A stretch of DNA of 64,000 nucleotides from Acidobacteriota bacterium. GTDB lineage: Bacteria; Acidobacteriota; Thermoanaerobaculia; Multivoradales; Multivoraceae. The notes beneath the pieces were generated by a model that had not been told where the DNA came from, made no database searches, and worked only from the letters and a program-made list of their open reading frames with translations. A program made the position numbers and the translations under genes. Of this stretch, positions 1 to 10,167 are shown piece after piece; position 1 is the first letter of the stretch, and every line of letters begins with the position of its first letter. The DNA is taken from NCBI GenBank assembly GCA_011525365.1, contig WTGQ01000002.1, positions 1,539,367 to 1,603,366 of the forward strand. Direction: 5' to 3'.

Positions 1-2450
1 CAGGTGTGCGCGGCCAGGAACTCGCTGTCCTGCTCGCGGCCTTCGAGCTGGTTGATGATGTGATCAGTCATGAGCGGCAGGTAGGCCACCGTGTCCTGCC
101 CCAGCGCGTCCTGGATGGCGCACAGGAGCGCGGCGCAGCCGGCGCCCATCGGCGGTTCGCCGATGCCCTTGGAACCCACCGGGTTGTTCGGATCCGGCAT
201 GTTCACCGCGTCCCACTCCATCTCGAGCGGCACGTCGAGGATCGTCGCCGGCCGGGCGGTGTAGAAGCGGTTCGCGAACGGGATGCCCCATTGCGGGTCG
301 TAGACCCACTTCTGGCCGACCGCGCAGCCGAAGCCCTGAACGGCGCCGCCGTGAAGCTGGCCGCCGAGGCTCCGCGGGTTGAGGACGGTGCCGCAGTCGG
401 TGACCGCCTTGTAGTCAGTGAGCTCGATGACCCCGGTCTCCTTGTCGAGCTCGATCTCGGCGTAGGCCACGACCCAGGAGTAGACGTCGCCGGCGCGACC
501 GTAGTTGTCCTTGGCGGCGGCCAGCAGCCCCTTGCCCTTGAGAACCGCGGCGCCGCCGAGCGTGATCGGGCTCAGTCCTTCGTTGAGCTCGGTGCCGTCG
601 TAGCGGCCTCCCATCTCGACCGCTTTCTGGGCGGCCTGGGCCAGGCTCAGGCCCGCCGCGCGGTTGCCGCGGCGGTAGACGCGCTCACCGGCGACGACGT
701 ACTGCGAGGCCGATCCGCCGTGGACCTGGGCTGCGAGCTCCTGGAGCTTCGTCTTCATGTCGGTGGCGGCGGCGTGGGTGGCGCGCGTGATCGCGTGGGT
801 GGTCTGGCTACCCGCCTGCACGCAGGTGTGAGGCACGCCCTTGCCGGTATCGCCCCAGACCATGTCCACCTTCTCCCACGGTACGTCGAGCAGGTCGGCT
901 GCGACGCGCGCAGTGTCGGAGAAGGAGTGCGTGCCGAGGTTGCCGATTCCGGTGTGGATCTCGAGCCGTCCTTCAGGCGTGATCAGCATCAGTCCGTCGA
1001 ATCCGCTCGAACCGGCGGTGTAGGTCGAACTCGCGATACCGACGCCGGTGACCTTCGAGCCGTTCATCTGCCCGCTACGGGCCCTGGCGTCTTCCCAGTC
1101 GACCATCTCGGCCAGCCGGTCCCAGGCCTCGGTGACGTAGGCGGTGGTCACGTTCCGACCTTCTGCCTCCCCGAACTTCGCGCCGTTCTTGGCGATGTTG
1201 ATCTGGCGGATCGTCAGGCGGTCGATCCCCAGATGGTCCGCGGCGCGGTCGAGCAGGGGCTCGACCATGGCCGACATCTGCACGCCGCCCGGCGCTCGCT
1301 GCGGGGCCCGCGGGGGGGTGTTCGTCGCGATGGAGAGACCGCGGTGGCGCATGCTCTCGGGCTGGTAGGTGAGGGACACCATGTTGCCCGAGGTGCCCAT
1401 GTCGCTCTGACGGCCGTAAGGACCGTTGTCCTGGATCACCGCCCAGTCGAAGGCGGAGATGCGCCCGTCGTTCTTGAAGCCGATCCTGGCCCAGCCCTGG
1501 AAGCCCGGCCGGGCGCGGCCGATGTAGTTCTCCTCGTAGCGGGTGACCCGGTGCATGACCGGCTTGCCGGTCTTCTTGGCCAGGTAGACCGGCACCGCCA
1601 TGTTGCTGGTGCCGACGATCTTGCTGCCGAAGCCGCCGCCGGTGTACTCGGCGTGGACGATCAGGTTCTGCGGCGGCACGCCGACCGTGCCCTGGCCCGC
1701 GAGCAGCGTGAAGGCGACGCTCTGGGTCGAGGGGTAGAGGTGACAGGTGTCGCCGTCCCAGTGGGCCATGCAGCTCCGCGGCTCCATCGGGTGATGGGTG
1801 ACCGACTGGAAGAAGAGCGGTTCGTCGATGATGTAGTCGGCGTCGGCGAAGCCCTTCTCGAGGTCGCCGTTGGTCCACTCGTCCTGGAACACGCCCTCGG
1901 GCATCCTGCCCTTCTCGCCATTCGAGCCCCGCGCCGTGGCGAGGTCTTCGGCCGTCCACTCGACGCGCTCGACGACGGTTTCCATTCCCGTGTCGGTGCG
2001 CCGGCGGATGATGCTGTTGCCGTCGGGCAGGGAGTTGGCGCCTCCCGGTGCGATCGAATCCAGCGGATCCAGCGCGAACGGCAGCGGCTCGAAGTCGACC
2101 TTGATCTTCTCGATCGCGTCGGCGGCGATCTTCTCGGTGACGGCGGCGACGGCGAGCACGGGCTCGCCCTCGTACTTCGGATGGTTCGTCAGGGAGCGCT
2201 CATCCAGCGGCCCCGCTTCGCCCATGTACTCCGCGAGGTCGTCCGCGGTGAGAACCGCCTCGACGCCTTCCATCGCCAGCGCGGCGGAGGCATCGATGTT
2301 CCGTACCCGCGCGTGGGGCATCGGCGACAGCAACTGCTTCGCGAACAGCATGCCCTCGGCGCGCCAGTCCTCGGCGTACTTGGCGCGTCCGGTGATCTTC
2401 TCGATCAGATCGGGTGGAGCGTAGTCGGTGCCGACAAGGGTCTTGGCCAT
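1..2450 (-). CDS. xanthine dehydrogenase family protein, molybdopterin-binding (large) subunit; partial, continues past the left edge
   Basis: Manual minus-strand reading from ATG at 2450 gives MAKTLVGTDYAPPDLIEKITGRAKYAEDWRAEGMLFAKQLLSPMPHARV..., open to the window edge; typical aldehyde oxidase/XDH large-subunit sequence, next to a 2Fe-2S subunit gene. Confidence 0.9.
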   Translation of the reverse strand, partial: MAKTLVGTDYAPPDLIEKITGRAKYAEDWRAEGMLFAKQLLSPMPHARVRNIDASAALAMEGVEAVLTADDLAEYMGEAGPLDERSLTNHPKYEGEPVLAVAAVTEKIAADAIEKIKVDFEPLPFALDPLDSIAPGGANSLPDGNSIIRRRTDTGMETVVERVEWTAEDLATARGSNGEKGRMPEGVFQDEWTNGDLEKGFADADYIIDEPLFFQSVTHHPMEPRSCMAHWDGDTCHLYPSTQSVAFTLLAGQGTVGVPPQNLIVHAEYTGGGFGSKIVGTSNMAVPVYLAKKTGKPVMHRVTRYEENYIGRARPGFQGWARIGFKNDGRISAFDWAVIQDNGPYGRQSDMGTSGNMVSLTYQPESMRHRGLSIATNTPPRAPQRAPGGVQMSAMVEPLLDRAADHLGIDRLTIRQINIAKNGAKFGEAEGRNVTTAYVTEAWDRLAEMVDWEDARARSGQMNGSKVTGVGIASSTYTAGSSGFDGLMLITPEGRLEIHTGIGNLGTHSFSDTARVAADLLDVPWEKVDMVWGDTGKGVPHTCVQAGSQTTHAITRATHAAATDMKTKLQELAAQVHGGSASQYVVAGERVYRRGNRAAGLSLAQAAQKAVEMGGRYDGTELNEGLSPITLGGAAVLKGKGLLAAAKDNYGRAGDVYSWVVAYAEIELDKETGVIELTDYKAVTDCGTVLNPRSLGGQLHGGAVQGFGCAVGQKWVYDPQWGIPFANRFYTARPATILDVPLEMEWDAVNMPDPNNPVGSKGIGEPPMGAGCAALLCAIQDALGQDTVAYLPLMTDHIINQLEGREQDSEFLAAHT

Positions 2451-2460
2451 GCTTTACTCC

Positions 2461-3165
2461 TCAGCTCAGGGTGGCGCGTGCGTTCTCGAGCGCGCGTTCG
2501 GCCGTGTTCAGGATCTTGTTGTAGTCGCCGCAGCGGCATATGTGGCCGGCGAGCCACTTCTGGGCGTCCGCGCGGGTCGCGTTCGGGTTGGCCTTGACCA
2601 GGCCCGCCATGCTCATGATGAAGCCCGGGGCGCAGAACGCGCACTGGAAGCCCATCTCGTCGAGCACCGCCTGCTGGACCGGGTGAAGAACGCCGTCCTG
2701 CTCCAGCCCTTCGACCGTGGTCACTTCACGACCGCGGACCTGGTGCACCAGGATCGAGCAGCCGTAGTGGGGAACGTCGTCGATCAGCACGGTGCAGGCG
2801 CCGCACTCGGCGCGGTCGCAACCGAGCTTGGTGCCGGTCAGGTCCAGCCCGTAGCGCAGCACCATGGCCAGCGTGTCCATCGGCTCGACTTCCAGCTCGT
2901 GGGTCTCGCCGTTCACACGCAGCTCGATCGTGCGGGCCACCGGCTCCGTGGCGGCGCGCAGCACATCGGGCTGCAGCAGATTGCCGCCCGCGATCGAGAC
3001 GGCAGCGCCGGTGGCGACGGAACCCTGGATGAAGGTCCGTCGGGTGACGTTCGAGGGGCCGGAGCCGACGCCGTCCTCCTCAAGTTCCTGGGGGTCCTGC
3101 CGAAGTTCCTCGAGCAGATCGTCCTGCAGGAAGGTGTCTTCTCTCAACTCATCCATGGTCTCCAA
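2461..3165 (-). CDS. (2Fe-2S)-binding protein, small subunit of xanthine dehydrogenase/isoquinoline oxidoreductase family, with Tat-like motif
   Basis: Contains GCDRAECGACTVLIDD and CAFCAPGFIMS...HICRCGDY cysteine motifs; TRRTFIQGS Tat-like motif; adjacent to the large subunit. Confidence 0.93.
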   Translation of the reverse strand: METMDELREDTFLQDDLLEELRQDPQELEEDGVGSGPSNVTRRTFIQGSVATGAAVSIAGGNLLQPDVLRAATEPVARTIELRVNGETHELEVEPMDTLAMVLRYGLDLTGTKLGCDRAECGACTVLIDDVPHYGCSILVHQVRGREVTTVEGLEQDGVLHPVQQAVLDEMGFQCAFCAPGFIMSMAGLVKANPNATRADAQKWLAGHICRCGDYNKILNTAERALENARATLS

Positions 3166-3274
3166 CCTCCGTTGGGGGAGTCATGCCGGTGCGTTGCCTA
3201 GAGGCGGGCTGTCGTCAGCTTGTGCGGTCAGGAGCATACATCATCGTTTTCGGTGGAGTGCGGCGCGCCCGGCC

Positions 3275-4975
3275 TCAGATCCGGCCGCCGATGATCACGT
3301 CGAGCAGGTAGGGGCCGCCCGTCGCGAAGGCCTCCCGCAGCGCCTCCTCGACGTCCGCCGGATCCTCGACCCTTCGCCCCGGAACGCCCATTCCTGCGGC
3401 CATCTCGACGAAGTCGAGTTCCGGCTCGGTCAGGTTCATGTGGGGGTAGGGCCGATCCGCCGGAATCCCGAAGCGTTCGCGGTAGACATCCATGTTGATC
3501 TTCAGGATCTTGTACTCGCGGTTGTGCAGGATCAGGAACACGATCGGCATGTCGTAGTGGGCGGCGGTCCAGAGCGCCTGGATCGAGTACATCGCCGAAC
3601 CATCGCCGGAAAAGACGATGACCGGCCGTTCGGGGTGGGCCAGCGAAGCGCCGATGCCGCCCACCAGTCCCTGGCCGATGCCGCCACCGCGGGTGCCGCA
3701 GTAGCGGTCCGGATCGTCGATAGGAAGGAAACCGAGCAGGTCGCCGCCCGCGGTGATCGACTCGTTGACGATCACGGCGTCGTCGGGCACGGCTCTGGCG
3801 ACCTCGGACATGAGGCGTGCCGGCGACATGGGGGCGTCGTCGAAATGGGCGGCCAGCCGCTTCTGGCGCGCGGCGCGTGCGCCCTCGCTGGCCGTCCGCA
3901 GCTTGTCCATGCGCTCCGCGGCGACAGCCCGGAAGCCCGCGTCGGCGGACTCTTCGAGTGCTGCCCGCAGGGCCGCGAGCCCGGCGTGCGGGTCGGCGAG
4001 CATTCCCACCTCGACCGCGAAGTTGAAGGCGAGGCGGTCCGGCGCGTCCTCGATCTGGAGCACGGTGGCGTCGGCGCCGAACGGTGAGTCCGGGTCGAAC
4101 CAGACCTCCTCGAAGAACGAACCGCCGACCAGCAGGACGACGTCCGCGCCGCCGAGGGCGTGCTGGATGCCGGCGTGGTTGAGCGGCATGCGCGGCCGGA
4201 AACAGGGGTGGCTCTGCGGGAAGTTGAGACGCTGCATCAGCCCTTCCGGGTAGACGCCCGCGCCGACGAACTCGGCAAGGGCCACGAGTTCCTGCTGGCC
4301 GCCGCTTCGGGCGACGCCGTCTCCGATCACGATCGCCGGCTGGCGCGCCTGGCTCAGTACCGCGGCCATGCGGGCGACCGCGGCCGCTTCCGGCTGCGGC
4401 GCTCTGTAGAGGTCGCCGAGCGGCCGTACAGGCTCCGCGGTCTCTTCCTCCAGGACGTTCAACGGCAGGGCGACGAAGACCGGTCCGGCGGGTGGATCGT
4501 GGGCGACTTTGAAGGCCCGGTGGAGGATCGGTGCGAACTCGTCGGCGCGCTCGACCTGGACGCTCCACTTGACCAGGGGCTCGGCCATGGCCACCAGGTC
4601 GTGTCCGAGCAGGGGCTCGCGGAGCCGCGAGCGGGTGTCCTGCTGGCCGGCCGTGATCACCATCGGGGTGTTCGCCTCCCAGGCGTTGTAGAGCATGCCG
4701 AGGGCATTGCCGAGTCCCGGCGCCACGTGCAGGTTGACGACGCCGGTGACCCCGGTCGACTGGGCGTAATAGTGGGCGGCGCCAAGCGCCACGGACTCAT
4801 GCAGGGCGAGGACGTAGCGCAGATCCGGATGGTCGCCGAGCCGGTCCATCAGCGGACTCTCGGTGGTGCCTGGATTGCCGAACAGGAACGGAATGCCGTA
4901 CTCGGTCAGTGCCTCGAGCAGGACGTCTCCGCCACGCTGTGGACTGTGCTTGGGACGCATCGCTGGCAGGCTCAT
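3275..4975 (-). CDS. thiamine pyrophosphate-dependent enzyme (benzoylformate decarboxylase/acetolactate synthase-like)
   Basis: 566 aa; PFLFGNPGTTESPLMD N-terminus and GDGSAMYSIQALWTAAHYDMPIVFLILHN TPP-binding region. Confidence 0.9.
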   Translation of the reverse strand: MSLPAMRPKHSPQRGGDVLLEALTEYGIPFLFGNPGTTESPLMDRLGDHPDLRYVLALHESVALGAAHYYAQSTGVTGVVNLHVAPGLGNALGMLYNAWEANTPMVITAGQQDTRSRLREPLLGHDLVAMAEPLVKWSVQVERADEFAPILHRAFKVAHDPPAGPVFVALPLNVLEEETAEPVRPLGDLYRAPQPEAAAVARMAAVLSQARQPAIVIGDGVARSGGQQELVALAEFVGAGVYPEGLMQRLNFPQSHPCFRPRMPLNHAGIQHALGGADVVLLVGGSFFEEVWFDPDSPFGADATVLQIEDAPDRLAFNFAVEVGMLADPHAGLAALRAALEESADAGFRAVAAERMDKLRTASEGARAARQKRLAAHFDDAPMSPARLMSEVARAVPDDAVIVNESITAGGDLLGFLPIDDPDRYCGTRGGGIGQGLVGGIGASLAHPERPVIVFSGDGSAMYSIQALWTAAHYDMPIVFLILHNREYKILKINMDVYRERFGIPADRPYPHMNLTEPELDFVEMAAGMGVPGRRVEDPADVEEALREAFATGGPYLLDVIIGGRI

Positions 4976-5098
4976 GGGCGTGGAGGGTAGCAGGAGGAAG
5001 GGCAGTTCCTGGGCGGCCGTATTGACATCGCCGGAAGCGCCCTTCCGGTGCTACGGTTAGCTCCTTCCGGCCCTTCCGGGGCATCCACAACGAGCCGG

Positions 5099-7426
5099 AT
5101 GGAGATGACGGCAATGGCTAGCGGCGAGACAGGCAACGGGACACTGGAGCAGCAGACCGAGGCGGCAGCGGCGTTCATGGGTGCTGATCGCTTCCACGGC
5201 ATCAGGCGGCTTCACACCGCGCGCGAAGTGGCGGCGCAGCGAGGCACTATTCCGCAGGACTACACGGTGGCGCGGGACGCCGCTGCTGCCTTCCACGCGC
5301 GGCTGCGGGAACTCTTCGAGCAGAGGAAGTCGATCACGACGTTCGGCCCGTACTCGCCGGGCCAGGCGGTGGCGATGAAGCGGCGGGGGATCGAGGGCAT
5401 CTACATCGGCGGCTGGGCGACCTCGGCCAAGGGCTCGATCACCGAGGATCCGGGACCGGACCTCGCCAGCTATCCGCTGAGTCAGGTGCCGGACGAGGCG
5501 GCGGTGGTCGTGCGCGCCCTGCTCACCGCCGACAAGAACCAGACTTTCGTCCGTTCACGGATGAGTGAAGCCGAGCAGCGGGCGAACCCCGCGACCGACT
5601 TCCGGCCGTTCATCATCGCCGACGCGGACACGGGTCACGGCGGCGAACAGCACGTGCGCAACCTGATCCGCCGCTTCGTCGAGGTGGGCGTGCCCGGCTA
5701 CCACATCGAGGACCAGAAGCCCGGAGTCAAGAAGTGCGGCCATCAGGCGGGAAAGGTCCTGGTGGCGCAGGACGAACAGAACAAGCGACTGAACTCCGCC
5801 CGCTTCCAGTTGGACGTGATGGCGGTGCCTGGACTCATCGTCGCCCGCACCGACTCGGAGGCTGCGACGTTCCTCGACGGCAACGGCGACGAGCGCGACC
5901 AGGCGTTCATTCTGGGGGCTACGAACCTCGATCTGCCGAGTTGCAAGACGGCGACCCTGGCGATTCTGCGGCGCTTGAACGCCCTGGGTGCGGAAGACGT
6001 CCGCGGCCACGAGCTCTACGACATATCGAAGGCTGCCTATCACCGCGCCGACGTCTGGCTCGAGGGGGCGGGCGTCTACGAGCAGCTCGAGTCCGCCTAC
6101 CGGAAGATGGCCGCGAACGGCGGCACGGGTATGGAGGCCGTGCTCGACGAGACGATGGCCTCTTTCCTCGACGCCTGGCAGTTGGAAGCGAGGCTCAAGA
6201 CCTACCCGCAGGCGGTGGCGGAGGTGATCGCGTTCCGGGAAGAGGAAGGCGCCGTCTTCGACTTCTCGGTGGAGGAGTGGTTGCAGTTCGCCCACTCGGT
6301 GTCGGTCGAAGAGGCGGCGGCCCGGGCCCGCAAGATGGGCATCAACCTGGTCTGGAACGCCGAGCTGGCGCGGACCCCCGAGGGCTACTACCAGATCCAG
6401 GGCGGCATCGAGTACGCGATCTCCCGTTCGCTGCACGCGGCGCCCTATGCCGACCTGATCTGGATGGAGACGGCGACCGCGAACCTGGCCGATGCCCGGC
6501 GGTTCGCCGAGGCGATTCACGCCGTGTATCCGGACCAGTTGCTGGCCTACAACCTGTCGCCGTCCTTCAACTGGGATACCACCGGCATGTCCGACGAGGA
6601 GATGAAGAAGTTCCCCGAGGAACTCGGCGAGTTGGGCTTCGTGTTCAACTTCATCACCTACGGCGGCCACCAGGTCGACGGTCTGGCGGCCGAGGACTTC
6701 GCCACCGCGCTGCGCGAGGACGGCATGCTCGCCCTGGCTCGGCTCCAGCGCAAGCTTCGCCTCGTGGGGTCGCCCTACCGGACGCCGCAGGCTCTCGTCG
6801 GCGGCGCGCGGCTCGACGGCGGGCTCTCGGCCGCGACCGGCCATACGGCAACGACGAAGGCGATGGGCAAGGGGTCGACCCATGTCCAGCACCTGGCGCA
6901 GACCGAAGTGCCGCCGCGGCTGCTCGAGGAGTGGCTCGATCTCTGGCGCGACAAGTACGACATCGACGAGAGTCTGCGAGTGGAGCTCCGGCCTCACGTC
7001 GCCGGTTCCGAGCTCCTCGAACTCAACGTCATGGCGCAGAACGGACGCGAGGAGTCGAAGGCCGCGAACGTCGTCTTCGCGCCCATCCGCGACCGTCGAG
7101 AGCGGATGATCCTCTCGGTTCGCGACCAGAACACGTTCGACACCGACCTGAGGCGACGTCGTCTCATGGCCGTGATGCACGTGTTCCTGATCCATCGGTA
7201 CGGCGCAGTGTGGGTGCACTACGTCAGTCCGACGGACGACAACCAGCACCAGACTCGGCGCATGATCGAACTGGGGATCTTCGAGAGTGCCAACACCGAG
7301 GTCGGCGAGATCATCGTGGCGGCGGTGAACCGGGAGCGGGTCCGCGAACTCGCGGATCCGGACCGCGAGTCGCTAACCGCACTGATCGAGAAGACCGAGC
7401 CGGTGCCGGTGCGGGCCGCATCGTGA
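5099..7426 (+). CDS. aceA: isocitrate lyase, long (AceA2/ICL2-like) form
   Basis: Signature KKCGHQ in [23 protein letters not shown]; about 775 aa with C-terminal extension. Start could be 5099, 5105 or 5114 (ATGs), not necessarily the 5048 of the ORF track. Confidence 0.92.
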   Translation: MEMTAMASGETGNGTLEQQTEAAAAFMGADRFHGIRRLHTAREVAAQRGTIPQDYTVARDAAAAFHARLRELFEQRKSITTFGPYSPGQAVAMKRRGIEGIYIGGWATSAKGSITEDPGPDLASYPLSQVPDEAAVVVRALLTADKNQTFVRSRMSEAEQRANPATDFRPFIIADADTGHGGEQHVRNLIRRFVEVGVPGYHIEDQKPGVKKCGHQAGKVLVAQDEQNKRLNSARFQLDVMAVPGLIVARTDSEAATFLDGNGDERDQAFILGATNLDLPSCKTATLAILRRLNALGAEDVRGHELYDISKAAYHRADVWLEGAGVYEQLESAYRKMAANGGTGMEAVLDETMASFLDAWQLEARLKTYPQAVAEVIAFREEEGAVFDFSVEEWLQFAHSVSVEEAAARARKMGINLVWNAELARTPEGYYQIQGGIEYAISRSLHAAPYADLIWMETATANLADARRFAEAIHAVYPDQLLAYNLSPSFNWDTTGMSDEEMKKFPEELGELGFVFNFITYGGHQVDGLAAEDFATALREDGMLALARLQRKLRLVGSPYRTPQALVGGARLDGGLSAATGHTATTKAMGKGSTHVQHLAQTEVPPRLLEEWLDLWRDKYDIDESLRVELRPHVAGSELLELNVMAQNGREESKAANVVFAPIRDRRERMILSVRDQNTFDTDLRRRRLMAVMHVFLIHRYGAVWVHYVSPTDDNQHQTRRMIELGIFESANTEVGEIIVAAVNRERVRELADPDRESLTALIEKTEPVPVRAAS

Positions 7427-10167
7427 TCCGGGCCGCCCGCTGGGTGCGCGGGTCTGACGTCCGACCGCCCGCGGACGGGCGCTCGGACCGTGACGCTGGT
7501 GGCGCGGACACGCGCCACCAGGGTGCTGACCCGCTGCCGCCGAAGGCGGCCAAGAGCACGCGCCGCGAAGCGGCTCCGTCTGGCGGCCGGTTCCCTACCC
7601 GCGTCGTGATCGCGATCTGGGCGCTGGCGTCGGTCCTCTCGATCCAGGGGCTTCAGGCGCAGGGTCCGAACGAGGAACCGGCCGAAGAGTCGCCGTCCAT
7701 CTCCGAAGCCACCAGCGGCTTCGACTATCTGCCCGGTTTCCTCGACCTGTACTGGGACAGCCGGGGCGGCAGGCTGTTCCTGAAGGTCGACGTCACCGAC
7801 AGCGACCTGCTCTACATCGAGTCGCTGGCGGCAGGGCTCGGCTCGAACGACATCGGTCTCGACCGCGGGCAACTCGGACGCACCCACCTGGCGAGGTTCG
7901 AGCGGATCGGGCCGAAGGTGCTGCTGGTCCAGCAGAACACGCGCTTCCGGGCGGTGAGCGACAACCCGGACGAACGGCGCGCCGTGGCCGACGCCTTCGC
8001 CCGCTCGGTGCTCTGGGGGTTCGATGTGGCGGCCGAGAACGATGACGGCGCGCTGCTGGTGGATGCGACGGATTTCGTGCTCCGGGACGCGCACGGGGTC
8101 GTGGCGCGGCTGCAGCAACGGGGGCAGGGTAGCTACGAGTTGGACGGCTCGCGCTCGGCGATTCATCGCGCAGGCGTCGCCGCGTTCCCGCGCAACTCGG
8201 AACTCGAAGGCACCCTGACCTTCACGCTGCGGTCCTCGGACCGCGGGCCGGGCGCCTGGGTGCGCCAGGTAGCGCCTTCGCCCGAAGCGCTCACCGTGCG
8301 TGTCCGCCACTCCTTCGTTGCGCTGCCCGAACCCGGGTACGAACCCCGGCGCGCCGATCCCCGCGCCGGCTTCAACACGACTGGCTACTTCGACTACGCG
8401 ACCCCGATCGACCAGCCGCTCGAGGCCAGCTTCATCGACCGGCACCGGTTGGAGAAGCGCGATCCGAACGCCGAGCGGAGCGAACCGGTCGAACCGATCG
8501 TCTACTACCTGGACCGCGGTGCGCCGGAGCCGATCCGCTCCGCGTTGCTCGACGGCGCCCGCTGGTGGAACGAGGCATTCGAGGCGGCGGGCTACATCGA
8601 CGCGTTCCGGGTCGAACTCCTGCCGGAGGGCGCCGACCTGCTCGACGTCCGTTACAACGTGATCCAGTGGGTTCACCGGTCGACCCGCGGATGGTCCTAC
8701 GGCGGCGGGGTCACCGACCCGCGTACCGGCGAGATCATCAAGGGCCACGTGACGCTTGGTTCCCTGCGGGTGCGCCAGGACTTCCTGATCGCCCAGGGGT
8801 TGGTCTCGCCGTACGAGGACGCGGACTCGTCCACCGAGGCGCTCACCGGGATGGCGCTTGCCCGACTGCGTCAGCTTTCGGCCCATGAAGTCGGCCACAC
8901 GATCGGTCTGATGCACAACTTCGCCTCCAGCGTCGATGGACCGAATGGCCGGGAGTCGGTCATGGACTACCCGCATCCGTTGGCCAGGTTGCGCGAGGAC
9001 GGGACGATCGACCTGAGTGCCGCGTACGATGTCGGCGTCGGCGAGTGGGACAAGCGGACGGTCCTCTACGGCTACGCCGACTTCCCCGATGGCGTGAACG
9101 AAGCGGCGGAACTCGACGCCATCCTGCAGGGAACGATCGACGCCGGCCTCCACTACATCAGCGACGAGGACGCGCGGCCGGCGGGCGGCGCCCATCCCCT
9201 GGCTCACCTTTGGGACAACGGCCGTTCCGCGGCCGAGGAGCTGCGCCGCCTCCTGACTGTGCGGCGCGCCGCGCTCGGCCAGTTCTCCGAGCGGAGCATC
9301 CGGGTGAGCGCGCCGCTGTCGGAACTGGAGGACATCTTGACGCCTCTCTACCTGCTGCATCGCTACCAGATCGAGGCGGCCGCGAAGATCGTCGGCGGCG
9401 TCGACTACAGCTACGCCGTACGGGGAGACGGCAGGGCGCCAGTGTCTCTGCTGCCGCCGGCGATGCAGGAGGACGCGCTCGACGCCCTGCTGCGGACGGT
9501 CGATCCGGCCGAACTCACGTTGCCGCAGCGCATACTCGACCTGATTCCGCCGCCTTCTCCGGGACGGAGCCGGGGCCGGGAGCACCTGCCGTCCCGGGTC
9601 GGCCTGACGTTCGATCCGGTCGGGGCGGCCGAGATGGCGGCTGATCTGACCTTCGCCATGGTCTTAGATGGCGAGCGGGCGGCCCGGCTGGTCGATCACC
9701 ATGCCCGTGATGAGGCACAGCCGGCTCTTGGCGCCGTGATCGATCGGGTGCTGGCAAAGACCTGGCGCGCCGATCCCTCGCCGGGCCTCGGCGGAGAAGT
9801 CGGCCGGGCGGTCGACTTCGCCGCCCTGCGGCGGTTGATGGCGCTGGCGGCCGGTGTTCCGGTCAGCATGCCGCCGAACTTCGACTGGCCGGTCGTGCCG
9901 GCCCGGTCGGGATCGTTTCAGGTGCGAGCCGAGGCCCGCTCCGCGCTGTCGGCTCTAGGGCGGTGGCTCGAGGAGAACCCCGGCGCGACGGAAGAGCCTG
10001 CGGAGCGGGCGCATCGGACCTACGGGGGATGGCTGATCGCGCGTTTTCTCGAGGATCCGGGCTCGGTCGAACTACCCGCGCCGCTACGGGCCCCGGACGG
10101 TTCGCCGATCGGCTGCGGCGTGGGCCGAAGCGGCGCGTCCATCCCGGCTCTCGCGCTGCCGCAATGA
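7423..10167 (+). CDS. zinc-dependent metalloprotease (DUF5117/DUF4953-type) with signal peptide
   Basis: [13 protein letters not shown] zinc motif; hydrophobic segment [20 protein letters not shown]; upstream part of the 1477-aa ORF is out-of-frame over aceA. GTG at 7423 overlaps the aceA TGA; a later start near 7600 is possible. Confidence 0.85.
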   Translation: MIRAARWVRGSDVRPPADGRSDRDAGGADTRHQGADPLPPKAAKSTRREAAPSGGRFPTRVVIAIWALASVLSIQGLQAQGPNEEPAEESPSISEATSGFDYLPGFLDLYWDSRGGRLFLKVDVTDSDLLYIESLAAGLGSNDIGLDRGQLGRTHLARFERIGPKVLLVQQNTRFRAVSDNPDERRAVADAFARSVLWGFDVAAENDDGALLVDATDFVLRDAHGVVARLQQRGQGSYELDGSRSAIHRAGVAAFPRNSELEGTLTFTLRSSDRGPGAWVRQVAPSPEALTVRVRHSFVALPEPGYEPRRADPRAGFNTTGYFDYATPIDQPLEASFIDRHRLEKRDPNAERSEPVEPIVYYLDRGAPEPIRSALLDGARWWNEAFEAAGYIDAFRVELLPEGADLLDVRYNVIQWVHRSTRGWSYGGGVTDPRTGEIIKGHVTLGSLRVRQDFLIAQGLVSPYEDADSSTEALTGMALARLRQLSAHEVGHTIGLMHNFASSVDGPNGRESVMDYPHPLARLREDGTIDLSAAYDVGVGEWDKRTVLYGYADFPDGVNEAAELDAILQGTIDAGLHYISDEDARPAGGAHPLAHLWDNGRSAAEELRRLLTVRRAALGQFSERSIRVSAPLSELEDILTPLYLLHRYQIEAAAKIVGGVDYSYAVRGDGRAPVSLLPPAMQEDALDALLRTVDPAELTLPQRILDLIPPPSPGRSRGREHLPSRVGLTFDPVGAAEMAADLTFAMVLDGERAARLVDHHARDEAQPALGAVIDRVLAKTWRADPSPGLGGEVGRAVDFAALRRLMALAAGVPVSMPPNFDWPVVPARSGSFQVRAEARSALSALGRWLEENPGATEEPAERAHRTYGGWLIARFLEDPGSVELPAPLRAPDGSPIGCGVGRSGASIPALALPQ

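Noticed and set aside
6-2597. 863-aa plus-strand ORF
   Set aside because: Antisense to the xanthine dehydrogenase large-subunit gene; low-complexity R/V/H/D-rich translation typical of high-GC antisense ORFs.
5022-5060. TTGACA at 5022-5027 as a promoter for isocitrate lyase
   Set aside because: No acceptable -10 at 16-18 nt; the best TACGGT lies about 24 nt downstream.
5734-7422. 5' half of the 1477-aa ORF 5734..10167
   Set aside because: Out-of-frame reading of aceA; the real metalloprotease starts at or after 7423.
5555-9585. Minus-strand ORFs of 564 and 788 aa
   Set aside because: Antisense to isocitrate lyase and the metalloprotease, whose motifs are clear on the plus strand.
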